Below, piece after piece: positions 1 to 10,123 of a DNA stretch of 64,000 bases; positions within the stretch are counted from its first letter, which is position 1, and each line of letters starts with the position of its first letter. This DNA comes from DASZQL01 sp964391865. GTDB lineage: Bacteria > Planctomycetota > Phycisphaerae > Phycisphaerales > UBA1924. The stretch covers positions 558,001 through 622,000 of the forward strand of contig CAYMNQ010000001.1 in assembly GCA_964391865.1 (NCBI GenBank), in the 5' to 3' direction. The notes below the pieces were generated by a model. The model searched no databases. It saw only the letters and a list, made by a program, of their open reading frames with translations, and was not told the DNA's origin. A program made the translations under genes and the position numbers.

Positions 1-9
1 GCTCGTGCC

Positions 10-82
10 GCCGCTGTAGCTCAATTGGCAGAGCGCGTGATTTGTAATCTCGAGGTTGCGGGTTCAAGTCCCGCCAGCGGCT
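10..82 (+). tRNA. tRNA-Thr (anticodon TGT)
   Basis: A 73-nt cloverleaf folds by eye. The acceptor stem is GCCGCTG (10-16) with CAGCGGC (75-81), and the T arm is GCGGG/CCCGC (58-62, 70-74) around loop TTCAAGT. The anticodon loop TTTGTAA gives TGT, which reads ACA (Thr). The anticodon stem has one apparent mismatch. CCA is not encoded. It precedes a tRNA-Tyr on the same strand, so the two are probably co-transcribed up to the terminator at 304-332. Confidence 0.93.
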
Positions 83-211
83 TTCACGATCGGCGATGAC
101 CGGCGCCGAGCCGGCTCGAATTGCCCGGCGGGCGTTTGGCGGCTACATTTTCCGCCCCCGTCGGCGATCCTCTTCCACCCCGGAGCAGGCCGCCGACCGG
201 GTCACAGTCTC

Positions 212-294
212 GGGCGTGTTCCAGAGTGGCCAAATGGGCCAGACTGTAAATCTGGTGGCTTATGCCTTCGGGGGTTCGAATCCCTCCACGCCCA
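212..294 (+). tRNA. tRNA-Tyr (anticodon GTA)
   Basis: This is an 83-nt class II tRNA with a long variable arm. The acceptor is GGGCGTG (212-218) with CACGCCC (287-293) and discriminator A294. The anticodon stem is CCAGA/TCTGG (239-243, 251-255) around loop CTGTAAA, with anticodon GTA at 246-248. The T loop is TTCGAAT. It lies 129 nt after tRNA-Thr and is followed directly by an intrinsic terminator. Confidence 0.95.
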
Positions 295-303
295 CTTCAG
301 AAT

Positions 304-332
304 AGCCCCGCGCAGCCGCGCGGGGCTTTTTA
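304..332 (+). terminator. intrinsic terminator of the tRNA pair
   Basis: A perfect 10-bp stem AGCCCCGCGC (304-313) with GCGCGGGGCT (318-327) and loop AGCC is followed by a T run. It sits 10 nt past tRNA-Tyr. Confidence 0.9.
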
Positions 333-577
333 TTTGCCGCCGTATCGAAAAGTGCGACTGCAGTGCGCCAATGGCACGCGTTCGGCGTTGGTTCGCACGA
401 GTCGATACAGACCGGGGCTCGTCGTGTCCCGCAATCCGTCGTGAGTGACAGAACATCGATGTCTGTGAAACGAACTATCTGATGTGCCGAAGGAGGCACG
501 CCGGGTTCGCGGTTGCTGAACAGTGCCGCTTGGAAGCGTGCCGCCGAGCCCGGCATCGAATCGTGAAAGGAGTCCCG

Positions 578-877
578 ATGAATGTCAGATTGGTCGACGG
601 TCCGATGCCCACCAGCCCCACCCTGCTCGAGCGCGTGAGTACCAAGGTGTCGCACGCGATCGGGCGCTTCGGCGACCGCGTCGGCGACGTCGTCGTGCGC
701 ATCCGCGACCTCAACGCGGGCAAGGGCGGCGTGGACAAGCAGTGCCTGATCGTGGCGCACGTCGCCGGCGCGAACCCTGTGATCGTCGAGGACCGGCAGA
801 AGAACTATCACGCGGCGGTGTACGGCGCGATCACGAAGCTGAAGACTGCCGTCAACAAGCGCGTCCACCGGGATTGA
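578..877 (+). CDS. hpf: Short ribosome hibernation-promoting factor (HPF/RaiA, S30AE family)
   Basis: Predicted 99-residue ribosome-associated factor. Members of this family bind the 30S decoding region and inactivate or dimerise ribosomes in slow growth. The protein shows the S30AE pattern: an initial strand with MNVRLVDG, a helix ending in HAIGRFGDRV, the strand VVVRIRDLN, then CLIVAHV and a basic C-terminal helix ending in KTAVNKRVHRD. Its length fits the short form, with no C-terminal dimerisation domain of long HPF. The start at 578 is chosen because a GAAAGGAG Shine-Dalgarno lies at 565-572; an open frame continues upstream to 482 but looks non-coding. Similarity is moderate, so the family is likely and the exact role is inferred. 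Confidence 0.75.
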   Translation: MNVRLVDGPMPTSPTLLERVSTKVSHAIGRFGDRVGDVVVRIRDLNAGKGGVDKQCLIVAHVAGANPVIVEDRQKNYHAAVYGAITKLKTAVNKRVHRD

Positions 878-928
878 TGCTGGTTCCACTGCCCGGCTTC
901 CGGTCCGTGATGATTGGAGCTTGCCGCC

Positions 929-1453
929 TCACGCGCGCGGCAGCGCCGCCCCGTCGGCCGCGATCATCGTCGCCGTCATGAGCGCGACCTTCTTGCGCTC
1001 GGTGCCGCTGATCGAGTAGACCTCGCCCAGGCATGTGGTGATGGTCCGTCCGGCGCGGACGACGCTCCCGCGTGCGAGCAGGCGCTCGCCTGTGGCCGGC
1101 GCGAGCATGTGGATCTTGAACTCGATGCTCAGGACGGTCTTGTCAGCGGGCATCATGGTGAGCGCCGCGTAGCCGCAGGCGCTGTCGCACACGGTCGCGA
1201 GCACGCCCGCGTGGACGAAGCCGTTCTGCTGCGTGTGATGGGCGGCGATGGGGAGTTCGATCTCGACGACGCCCGTTTCGACCAAGCCGAGCGCGGCACC
1301 GAGATGGGCCATCACTCTTTGGCGCGAGAAATCTTCGCGGATTTTCATCGCGATGCTTGGGAAGGCAGAGTCGGGCGTGGTCACGTCGATGTTCCCTTGG
1401 GGGTCACCCGCGGTGGGCGGCGGCGGACGCTCCGAACCCGGGCTCGGAGACAC
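929..1453 (-). CDS. PaaI-family hotdog thioesterase
   Basis: A 174-residue hotdog-fold protein resembling PaaI/YbgC-type acyl-CoA thioesterases. The hallmark segment QNGFVHAGVLATVCDSACG carries the helix and active-site region of the family. It is followed by the strands LSIEFKIHMLAPA and GSVVRAGRTITTCLGEVYS typical of the sheet. The substrate is not predictable, although aryl- or medium-chain acyl-CoA is usual. The N-terminal 35 residues are proline-rich and poorly conserved, so an internal Met at 1348 (MKIRED) is a plausible true start. The gene converges on hpf with about 50 bp between stop codons. Confidence 0.8.
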   Translation of the reverse strand: MSPSPGSERPPPPTAGDPQGNIDVTTPDSAFPSIAMKIREDFSRQRVMAHLGAALGLVETGVVEIELPIAAHHTQQNGFVHAGVLATVCDSACGYAALTMMPADKTVLSIEFKIHMLAPATGERLLARGSVVRAGRTITTCLGEVYSISGTERKKVALMTATMIAADGAALPRA

Positions 1454-1772
1454 TGTAGCGGTTGCGGAGAGATCGTTTGGTCACGCGCTCGCAAGGCGAC
1501 GGTCACAACGGCATCGTGTCAACGCCCCCCTTCCAGATCGTAATGACTCCGCCATGACATTGCGGATGGCGCGTTCCCGGCGCGGTTGCGGGCGCACCGC
1601 CGCCGTTTCGCGCAAGGCATCCAACAGAGACACGATCGCGTCATGCGGCAGCTCCGTTGGGACGTGAGTGTTCTTGTTGCGGGGCTGTTCATCGCGACGC
1701 TGTGTCTGCACGGCGCGGCGCTCGCTGCGGTGGGCACAGCGGTGGCGTAGCGGCGCCGGACGGCGCGGGGGA
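1454..1772. other. Intergenic stretch with no confident gene
   Basis: About 320 bp separate the thioesterase start from the phosphatase stop. A 35-codon frame at 1643-1750 (+) encodes a single hydrophobic helix followed by alanine-rich residues, like a signal peptide without a body, and has no clear ribosome site. A 76-codon frame at 1481-1711 (-) has a plausible helical core but an arginine-rich end typical of GC-rich shadow frames. Neither is strong enough to call. Confidence 0.4.
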
Positions 1773-3179
1773 TCACAACCGCTTGATCACGACCGCGGTG
1801 GTATCGTCGGACTGCGGCGCCCCCTCGGCAAAGCGCTGAACGTCGGCGTCGATCGCGCCGAAAATCGAGCGAGCGCTTTCGTTGACGGCTCTGGCGAGGG
1901 ACTCGCGCAGACGCGCACTGCCGAACTGCTGGCCGTCGCTCGCGCGCTGCCATTCCATGAATCCGTCGGTGGCGAGCAGGAGGACGTCTCCCGGGTGCAG
2001 GCGGAGCTGGGCGTGGGCGTCGAAGGACAGGTCGGGGTCGATGCCGAGGGGAGGGCCGTCGCCGCCGAACACTTCGACGTCGCGGGTCGCGGCGCGGTAG
2101 AGCAGCGTCGGGCCGTGACCCGCGGAGCAGAGATCAACGCGGCCGTCCGGGGAGATGACGGCGATGACCATAGTGATGAAGCGGCCGCTGGCGGCGAGGT
2201 CGTCGTAGATGAGTTGGTTGACGCGCATGAGGAGTTCGGCGGGGTCGGGGGCGGTGGGGGCCGAGGCGCGGGCGTACGCGCGACAAACGGCCATGACGAG
2301 CGCGGGCCCGATGCCGTGCCCGGTCACGTCGGCGAGGACGACCGCGAGATGCCCCCCGGGAAGGGGCTGCCAATCGTAGTAGTCGCCCCCGGTCTGCTGG
2401 GCCGGGCGGGCCATGCCGGCGATGTCAAAGCCCGCGATGGTGGGCGAGCCGGAGGGCATGAGCCCCGTCTGGATATCGCGCGCGACGGCGAGGTCGCGCT
2501 CGACAACGGCCAGTTCGAGACGGCGCGACTCGGACGCGAGGGACTCCTCGACGGCTTCCTGCACCACCGTTCGGGCGTAGAAGGTGATCTTGCCCGCGGC
2601 GACACCCGTGGCCGCGAGGACCACTGCATAGTTAAACATCATCGGCCAATGGGAATGATCGATGTGATTGTGGACGATCGCGATCACGCACAGCGCGGCG
2701 TGGATCCCCGCCGCGATCAGCCCGGAGAGCAATGCGAGTTTGGGGTCGAGGCGCAGGATCGACAGGCAGGTCACGAGCGGCATGATGAGCAACGCGGGGG
2801 AGGAGAGCGCCCAATAGGTGCCCGACGGTGATCGGAATTGCAGGAGTAGTAGCGCCAAAGCGGGCGCGGCGATGTCGACGATGATGATCGCGAGGTTCGG
2901 CCCAGTGCCGCGGGGGCGCCCGAGCCGTCTGCGCCGGACGGAGTCCGCAAGCACGAACAACTGGAAGATGACGGCACCGGTGACAACGCCCAGGGCCACA
3001 CCCCCCATGCGCAGGCTCGTAAAGGCATTGTCGCCCAGCATCGATCGGAGTGCGACGACGCCGAGGGCGACGACCCAGATCCCGAGCAGCAGCCGCGCGC
3101 GGACAACTTCCGCCACGAGCAGTCGAGCCTGGAAAGAGGGCGACGAGGTGATCGACGGCTGGGCGGGTTGATTCTTCAC
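1773..3179 (-). CDS. Membrane PP2C-like SpoIIE-family protein phosphatase
   Basis: A 468-residue membrane-anchored serine phosphatase of the RsbU/SpoIIE type, probably acting on an anti-sigma-factor antagonist or another STAS-domain partner. Residues about 20-202 contain six hydrophobic segments. A charged helical linker (204-238) leads to the catalytic domain (about 240-468), which shows the metal-binding motifs GGDYYDW (264-270) and ADVTGHGIG (283-291), a later SAGHGP loop, and D-D-T-T-A-V-V at the C-terminus. No kinase or STAS partner is adjacent, so the partner is unknown. It is divergent from the GDP-sugar gene at 3275 with about 95 bp between starts. Confidence 0.88.
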   Translation of the reverse strand: MKNQPAQPSITSSPSFQARLLVAEVVRARLLLGIWVVALGVVALRSMLGDNAFTSLRMGGVALGVVTGAVIFQLFVLADSVRRRRLGRPRGTGPNLAIIIVDIAAPALALLLLQFRSPSGTYWALSSPALLIMPLVTCLSILRLDPKLALLSGLIAAGIHAALCVIAIVHNHIDHSHWPMMFNYAVVLAATGVAAGKITFYARTVVQEAVEESLASESRRLELAVVERDLAVARDIQTGLMPSGSPTIAGFDIAGMARPAQQTGGDYYDWQPLPGGHLAVVLADVTGHGIGPALVMAVCRAYARASAPTAPDPAELLMRVNQLIYDDLAASGRFITMVIAVISPDGRVDLCSAGHGPTLLYRAATRDVEVFGGDGPPLGIDPDLSFDAHAQLRLHPGDVLLLATDGFMEWQRASDGQQFGSARLRESLARAVNESARSIFGAIDADVQRFAEGAPQSDDTTAVVIKRL

Positions 3180-3274
3180 GCGCGGCTCGAACTCCGGTGG
3201 GGCTATCGGGGGAGTATCGCATGAGGGGCGGCCGACCGTGAGCCGGAGCGGTCATCATCCTTTAGGATGGGGCG

Positions 3275-4261
3275 ATGCGGATCGCGGAGTGGAGCGGGAA
3301 GCGGGTCATCGTCACCGGCGGCGCGGGGTTCGTCGGGCGCGTGGTGTGCGAGAAGCTGCGCGCGCGGGGCGTCGCGCCCGCGGACATCTTCATCGTGCGC
3401 CGGCGCGAGTTTGATCTCACGCGCGAGGGCGATGTCGCGCGGCTCTACTCCAGCGCCTTCGCCGGACGGCCCGCCGACGTGGTGCTGCATCTCGCGGCGG
3501 AGGTCGGCGGCATCGGCGCGAACCGCAAGAATCCAGGTCGGTTCTTCTTCGCCAACATGGCAATGGCGATGCACCTGATCGAGCAGTTCCGCGCCGCGGG
3601 TCTTGCGGAGCGCGGCTCGAAGTTCGTGCAGGTCGGGACGATCTGCGCCTACCCGAAATTCACGCCCGTTCCGTTCACCGAGACCGAGCTGTGGAACGGC
3701 TACCCGGAAGAGACGAACGCGCCGTACGGCGTGGCGAAAAAGGCCGCCGGGCAGATGCTCGACGCGTACCGGCTGCAGTACGGGATGAAGAGCGCGTACG
3801 TGCTGCCGGTGAATCTGTACGGGCCGTGGGATCACTTTGATCTGGAGAACTCGCACGTGGTGCCCGCGCTGATCCGCAAGTGCGAGGAGGCGCGCGAACG
3901 GGACGACGACCACATCATCTGCTGGGGAACGGGGAGCGCGAGCCGCGAGTTTTTGTATGTCGATGACTGCGCGGAGGGGATCATCCGCGCGGCGGAGGTG
4001 ATGGACGAGCCGACGCCGATCAACATCGGCGCGGGCTTCGAGATCACGATCCGTGAGTTGGTGAATCTGATCGTGAAGCTGACGGCGTTCAAGGGCGAAG
4101 TACGCTGGGACTCGACGAAGCCCGACGGGCAGCCGCGCCGGTGCCTTGATACGCGCCGCGCCGAGCAACTGCTGAATTGGAAGGCGTCGGTGCCGTTCGA
4201 GGAAGGGCTGCGGCGCACGATCGAGTGGTTCCGGGCGCACCGGCATGAGATTCCGGAATGA
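3275..4261 (+). CDS. GDP-L-fucose synthase-like NAD(P)-dependent epimerase/reductase
   Basis: A 328-residue extended short-chain dehydrogenase/reductase closest to GDP-L-fucose synthase (WcaG/Fcl), which converts GDP-4-keto-6-deoxymannose to GDP-L-fucose. The Rossmann motif TGGAGFVG is at 14-21. The family marker AAEVGGIGANRKNP follows at about 74-87, and the catalytic YGVAK (Y151, K155) is present. NLYGPWDHFD and the EFLYVDDCA segment match the fucose-synthase group. The next gene is a GDP-mannose 3,5-epimerase-like enzyme, which supports a GDP-sugar pathway. No gmd (GDP-mannose 4,6-dehydratase) is in the window, so the exact substrate is an inference. Confidence 0.85.
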   Translation: MRIAEWSGKRVIVTGGAGFVGRVVCEKLRARGVAPADIFIVRRREFDLTREGDVARLYSSAFAGRPADVVLHLAAEVGGIGANRKNPGRFFFANMAMAMHLIEQFRAAGLAERGSKFVQVGTICAYPKFTPVPFTETELWNGYPEETNAPYGVAKKAAGQMLDAYRLQYGMKSAYVLPVNLYGPWDHFDLENSHVVPALIRKCEEARERDDDHIICWGTGSASREFLYVDDCAEGIIRAAEVMDEPTPINIGAGFEITIRELVNLIVKLTAFKGEVRWDSTKPDGQPRRCLDTRRAEQLLNWKASVPFEEGLRRTIEWFRAHRHEIPE

Positions 4262-4467
4262 GCGGGGTGGCTTTCGGCGTTCCGGCGAACTCCGCCGATC
4301 TTGCTGCCGTAGAGTGATTCTCGGCCCATCAGGGTCCGGTATTCTGTTTGACCCATTCGCGGAGTCGGTGGAACGTCCGACCGGCCAAGGTGGCCGCCCC
4401 GCGGGTCGATGAGAGAGAGATGTCCGGCGCCGGAGCGGCGCCTCAGCCCTTCAAGGAATCAACGATC

Positions 4468-5712
4468 ATGGCATCCGGCAAAGGCAAAGTGGCGGTGGTC
4501 TCGGGCGGCGGCGGGTTCATCGGCGGGCACCTGGTCAAGGTGCTCCTGGACCGCGGGTTCACGGTTCGCGCGGCGGACATCAAGCCGCTCGACGAGTGGT
4601 ACCAGGTGCACCGTCACGCGAAGAACTTTGCCGGCCCGTTGAAGGGTGACTGCCGCGACTTCAAGGTGTGCCGCACGATCACGAACGGCGCGGATGAGGT
4701 GTACCAGCTCGCCGCCGACATGGGCGGGATGGGCTTCATCGAGAACAACAAGGCGCTGTGCATGCTGAGCGTGATGACCAATACGCACATGCTGCTCGCA
4801 TCGCAGGAGGCGGGCGTCGGGAAGTTCTTTTACGCGTCGAGCGCCTGCGTTTACAACGCCGACAAGCAGAAGGACCCGAATGTCACAGCGCTGAAAGAGG
4901 CGGACGCGTACCCCGGCCTGCCCGAAGACGGCTACGGCTGGGAGAAGCTCTTCAGCGAGCGCATGTGCCGGCACTTCCGCGAGGACTTCGGGATGCACAC
5001 GCGCGTGGCGCGCTTCCACAACGTCTACGGCCCGAACGGGACGTGGGAGGGTGGGCGCGAGAAGGCTCCGGCGGCTATCTGCCGCAAGGTGATCGCCGCG
5101 GTCGTCAGCGGGAAGCACGAGATCGAGATCTGGGGCGACGGCACGCAGACCCGCTCGTTCATGTACGTCGACGACTGCACCAAGGGCATCGATAAGATCC
5201 TGCACTCGAACATCCTCGAGCCGATCAACCTCGGCTCGAGCGAACTCGTGACGATCAACCAGCTTGTTGATATCGCGGAAGACATCGCGGGGATCACGCT
5301 GAAGCGGCACTACAAGCTCGACGCGCCGCGCGGCGTGGCGGGCCGCAACAGCGACAACACGAAAATCCAGCGATACCTCAACTGGGAACCGGACACGCGC
5401 CTGCGCGACGGCATGGAGAAGACGTACCGCTGGATCTACGACGAGTTCACCGCGAAATACACTGCGAAGACGGCGCACAAGAGCGCGGTGAGCACGTTCA
5501 GCCACGGCGCGAAGCCGATTCCGGGCGACGGCTTCAACCCCGAGAGCCGCATGATGGATACATGGTCGCAGGGGATCCCCGCGGGCTACGGCGCGGCGTC
5601 TTCCAAGAAGAGCGGCGGCGCGAAGAAGAGCGCCGGCGCGAAGGCGAAGCCGAGCGCGAGCAAACGTGCCGGCAGCGCGGCGAAAGGGCGGAAGAAGGCG
5701 GCTCGGCGGTAA
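4468..5712 (+). CDS. GDP-mannose 3,5-epimerase-like NAD-dependent epimerase with lysine-rich tail
   Basis: A 414-residue protein similar to plant GDP-D-mannose 3',5'-epimerase. It has GGGGFIGG (13-20), DMGGMGFIENN (84-94), ASSACVY with the expected active-site Cys127, YGWEK (Tyr156, Lys160), RFHNVYGPNGTWEGGREKAPA and GRNSDN. Residues about 375-414 form a lysine/alanine/serine-rich histone-H1-like tail outside the normal fold. The start at 4468 is preferred over upstream in-frame codons because AAGGA lies about 10 nt before it and homology begins there. It follows the fucose-synthase-like gene by about 200 bp. Confidence 0.85.
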   Translation: MASGKGKVAVVSGGGGFIGGHLVKVLLDRGFTVRAADIKPLDEWYQVHRHAKNFAGPLKGDCRDFKVCRTITNGADEVYQLAADMGGMGFIENNKALCMLSVMTNTHMLLASQEAGVGKFFYASSACVYNADKQKDPNVTALKEADAYPGLPEDGYGWEKLFSERMCRHFREDFGMHTRVARFHNVYGPNGTWEGGREKAPAAICRKVIAAVVSGKHEIEIWGDGTQTRSFMYVDDCTKGIDKILHSNILEPINLGSSELVTINQLVDIAEDIAGITLKRHYKLDAPRGVAGRNSDNTKIQRYLNWEPDTRLRDGMEKTYRWIYDEFTAKYTAKTAHKSAVSTFSHGAKPIPGDGFNPESRMMDTWSQGIPAGYGAASSKKSGGAKKSAGAKAKPSASKRAGSAAKGRKKAARR

Positions 5713-5743
5713 ACGTATTCTCTAGAAGGCACTGGCGTGTTCG

Positions 5744-5775
5744 GCGGCGAAGTGTAAGACTTCGCCGCTTTCTTT
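5744..5775 (+). terminator. intrinsic terminator after the GDP-sugar genes
   Basis: Stem GCGGCGAAGT (5744-5753) pairs with ACTTCGCCGC (5759-5768) around a 5-nt loop and is followed by TTTCTTTC. It lies about 30 nt past the stop codon. Confidence 0.8.
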
Positions 5776-5887
5776 CATCGAGCGATTGCTCCAAGTGCTT
5801 TCGGCGATATAGTTGAAATGAACATCGATGAGCGGAGCCGCTCGTCGCGTATGCTTTGGTAGCAACCGAGCAACAGCGGGGAACATC

Positions 5888-8530
5888 ATGATTCACAAAA
5901 AAAGGCCAGGTGCGGCGTCTCGCCCGGGTAGTTTGTACATTGCCACGGTCACGATTGGAATCACGTTGTCGGCGGCCGCACATGCGAGTGCCCAGTGCGA
6001 TCCCGCATGGCTTGGCGAGTTCGTTCTTTCGGGGGCAGACGACGAAGTTCTATCGATGACGAACTGGGATCCGGACGGGCCGGCCCAGAACCTTCTTGTG
6101 ATCGCAGGCCGATTTAACGCCGTTCAAAACAAGATCGCCAGCGGCATCGCCGCGTGGAACGGCACAGAGTGGATGAACCTCGGCTCGGGCATCACCGGGC
6201 TGGCGACGTTGTCTCAGTCAACCAATTCGATGACGAACTGGGATCCGGACGGTGCCGGGCCGCAACCGAACTATCTTGTCGCGGCTGGCTTCATCAAGAC
6301 GGCCGGCGGTGTCAGCGTCAACGGCATCGCACGCTGGGATGGAAGTTCCTGGTCAGCGATTCCGGGCGACAGTCAGCCCTCGAACAACTACGGTTATGTC
6401 ACGACCTGGGATCCCGACGGCGACGGCCCCACCGCTGCATATCTGATCGGTGGCAGCAGCTCGCTGGTGGGTTACTACCGATGGAACGGCACCAACCGAG
6501 TCTTTGTTAGCTTTCAGCCATACAACGGCGCAGTCCGGACCGGCACTCGGTTCGATGCGGACGGTTCCGGCCCCGAACTCGAGCGGCTGGTCCTCGCAGG
6601 GGAATTCACAACAATCGGCGGCGTGGCTGCACGCCGTGTCGCGATGTGGAACGGGATGGCGTGGCTACCGTTCGGCGGCGGGCTTGGTGGACCAACCACC
6701 GGGACGGAGTCGGTCAGAGCCCTTGCCACGTACGACCCCGATGGACCGGACGGGTCCGCGCCGCCCGAACTGTACGCGGCAGGCAACTTCACGCTCGCGG
6801 AGGGGCTGCCGGTATCCGGAATCGCGCGCTGGAACGGAATTTCGTGGTTGCCTCTCGGTGCAGCGACCGTCGGCGGCATCACCATCGATGCTCTGGTTGC
6901 CGTCGGGCTTGGGCCGAACGGCACGGCACCCCTGCGTCTCGTCGTCGGCGGAGCCTTCACTACTTTCGCCGGGATACCCGCGCAGCGAGTGGCCGTTTGG
7001 GACGGCGCGGCATGGTCCGGTCCCGGCTCCGAGTTCCCCACCTCGGCGGTTCTGTCCCTCGGCGCACTTGATCCCGACGCCGGCGGGCCTGCCGAACCCG
7101 CGATTCTCGTCGGGAGTTCGCGCAACTCGTCGACGCCCGGGCAACCTCCGCTTCATCTCGGGAAGCTGGTCGGGTCTACGTATCAAGACGTCGGGCCTGG
7201 CACGAACGGGGAGATCTACGCGGTCGCTCCGCATGATCCGGACGGCAGTGGCCCGCTCCCGCCAGTTGCGGTCCTCGCTGGTGAAGCAACGAAGATCAAC
7301 GGTGTTCTCTGCAATCACATCGCGATTTGGAACGGGCGTACGACGACCGCCCTCGGCTCCGGGATGAACAATCGTGTGAACGCGGTCGTATCCTGGGACA
7401 GCGACGGACCTGGGCCGCTGCAACCGGTCATTGTGGCGGTTGGCGACTTCTCAACCGCGGGCGGGCAGCCCGCGAGCAGAGCAGCATTTTGGGATGGCTC
7501 GGCGTGGCAGCAACTCGGCTCGGGCCTGCCGTCGACGATTACGCAAAGCACATTCGTGAAGGTGTTCGACCCAGATGGGCCCGATGGACCGATCGTCCCG
7601 TGGCTGCTGGCGCTCGGGTATCAGAGTCCCAACCATTTCTATCAACGATGGAATGGCACGAGTTGGGTCAACATCGGCCCTTCCTTTGCTCTTGGCGGCA
7701 CGTCGAGCTCCACTCCTTCCGCAGTCGAATTCGATGAGGATACCGATGGGCCGGGGGAAGCAGTGCTTGTAACCGGCGGGATGCTCACGATCAATGCGCC
7801 GGGCCCGGTCTTGGTCAACGGGTGCTTCGGCCTCAAGTCCGACGGATCGTATCAATCCTTCGGCAACGGACCGCAGAGCGGGTCCGCGATCGCATTGTTT
7901 GATTTTGACGGCGATGGACCCCTGCCAGCTCGCCTCGTCTCGAACGGGAGTACCTACACCGCGCATTGGTGGGACGGCACGTTCTGGATCCCACTCGAAG
8001 CCGGTCTCCCGCCGCAGCCGAACTACACGGTCAGCGCGCTGACATCGTTTGATGTCGACGGCCCCGGCCCTGAACCGTCGCAATTGTACGCGCTTGGTAA
8101 CTACCGTCCGTCCGGCACCACGGTGACCGAGGGGCGCCTCTATCGCCTTGCGTCAGACACTTGGTCGTACTTCGGCAGCACACGGGTCCCCGGCATCTTC
8201 ACAACGACTCAAGTCGCCAACCGAACGAGCGTCATCGACTTCGACCTTGACGGCCCACGTGCCCCGTCGCTGCTCATCGCGGGACAGACCACAACCATCG
8301 ACAACTCGGTAGTCTCCGCTTACGTCGGCCAATATGGAATGGCGTCCGTGTTCGCGGACTTGGATGGGGATGCAATTGTCGGGCTCTCTGACATCGCAGC
8401 GCTGATCGCATCGTGGTCGAGCAGCGTGCCGCCCGCGCCGGCGTGGCTTGATCTGGACTCCAGCGGCGACGTCGGGCCGGGCGATCTGGCTCAGGTGATC
8501 CAGAACTGGGGCGCGAGCTGCTCGAACTGA
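5888..8530 (+). CDS. Secreted 14-repeat propeller-like protein with C-terminal dockerin-like domain
   Basis: An 880-residue exported protein. The N-terminus has basic residues, a hydrophobic stretch and an AHASA-Q cleavage site near residue 36. The body is about 14 units of 50-60 residues. Each unit contains a W/F-D-x-D-G-x-G-P loop, a hydrophobic strand (LVIAGRF-like), and an A-x-W-N-G-T-x-W-x-x-L-G-x-G strand. The C-terminal 65 residues carry two EF-hand-like loops, DLDGDAIVGLSDIAALIASW and DLDSSGDVGPGDLAQVIQNW, the dockerin-like module seen in several neighbours. The function is unknown; a carbohydrate- or surface-binding beta-propeller is an inference. The start at 5888 is chosen by the signal peptide. 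Confidence 0.85.
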   Translation: MIHKKRPGAASRPGSLYIATVTIGITLSAAAHASAQCDPAWLGEFVLSGADDEVLSMTNWDPDGPAQNLLVIAGRFNAVQNKIASGIAAWNGTEWMNLGSGITGLATLSQSTNSMTNWDPDGAGPQPNYLVAAGFIKTAGGVSVNGIARWDGSSWSAIPGDSQPSNNYGYVTTWDPDGDGPTAAYLIGGSSSLVGYYRWNGTNRVFVSFQPYNGAVRTGTRFDADGSGPELERLVLAGEFTTIGGVAARRVAMWNGMAWLPFGGGLGGPTTGTESVRALATYDPDGPDGSAPPELYAAGNFTLAEGLPVSGIARWNGISWLPLGAATVGGITIDALVAVGLGPNGTAPLRLVVGGAFTTFAGIPAQRVAVWDGAAWSGPGSEFPTSAVLSLGALDPDAGGPAEPAILVGSSRNSSTPGQPPLHLGKLVGSTYQDVGPGTNGEIYAVAPHDPDGSGPLPPVAVLAGEATKINGVLCNHIAIWNGRTTTALGSGMNNRVNAVVSWDSDGPGPLQPVIVAVGDFSTAGGQPASRAAFWDGSAWQQLGSGLPSTITQSTFVKVFDPDGPDGPIVPWLLALGYQSPNHFYQRWNGTSWVNIGPSFALGGTSSSTPSAVEFDEDTDGPGEAVLVTGGMLTINAPGPVLVNGCFGLKSDGSYQSFGNGPQSGSAIALFDFDGDGPLPARLVSNGSTYTAHWWDGTFWIPLEAGLPPQPNYTVSALTSFDVDGPGPEPSQLYALGNYRPSGTTVTEGRLYRLASDTWSYFGSTRVPGIFTTTQVANRTSVIDFDLDGPRAPSLLIAGQTTTIDNSVVSAYVGQYGMASVFADLDGDAIVGLSDIAALIASWSSSVPPAPAWLDLDSSGDVGPGDLAQVIQNWGASCSN

Positions 8531-8714
8531 CGCGCGACGGCAGCGCGGCGACACGGCAAACAAAACGTCGCGGCGACGGAGCGCCAACACCTCGCCCGCT
8601 TCGCAGGAGTCCAAGCGTTGAGGTTCCGCTGTTGCTGTGCTCCCGGCCGGCGAGACGGGTCGGCGGGGGCGTCCGCTTCAACGACAGAGCACCGAGAGTC
8701 GGCCGGCTCGCGCA

Positions 8715-10064
<1,350 letters not shown>

Positions 10065-10123
10065 GATACAGAATGAGTGAGAAGCGGTGGTGCGCAGGAG
10101 GAGGCTGTGGTGATAATGATCGC

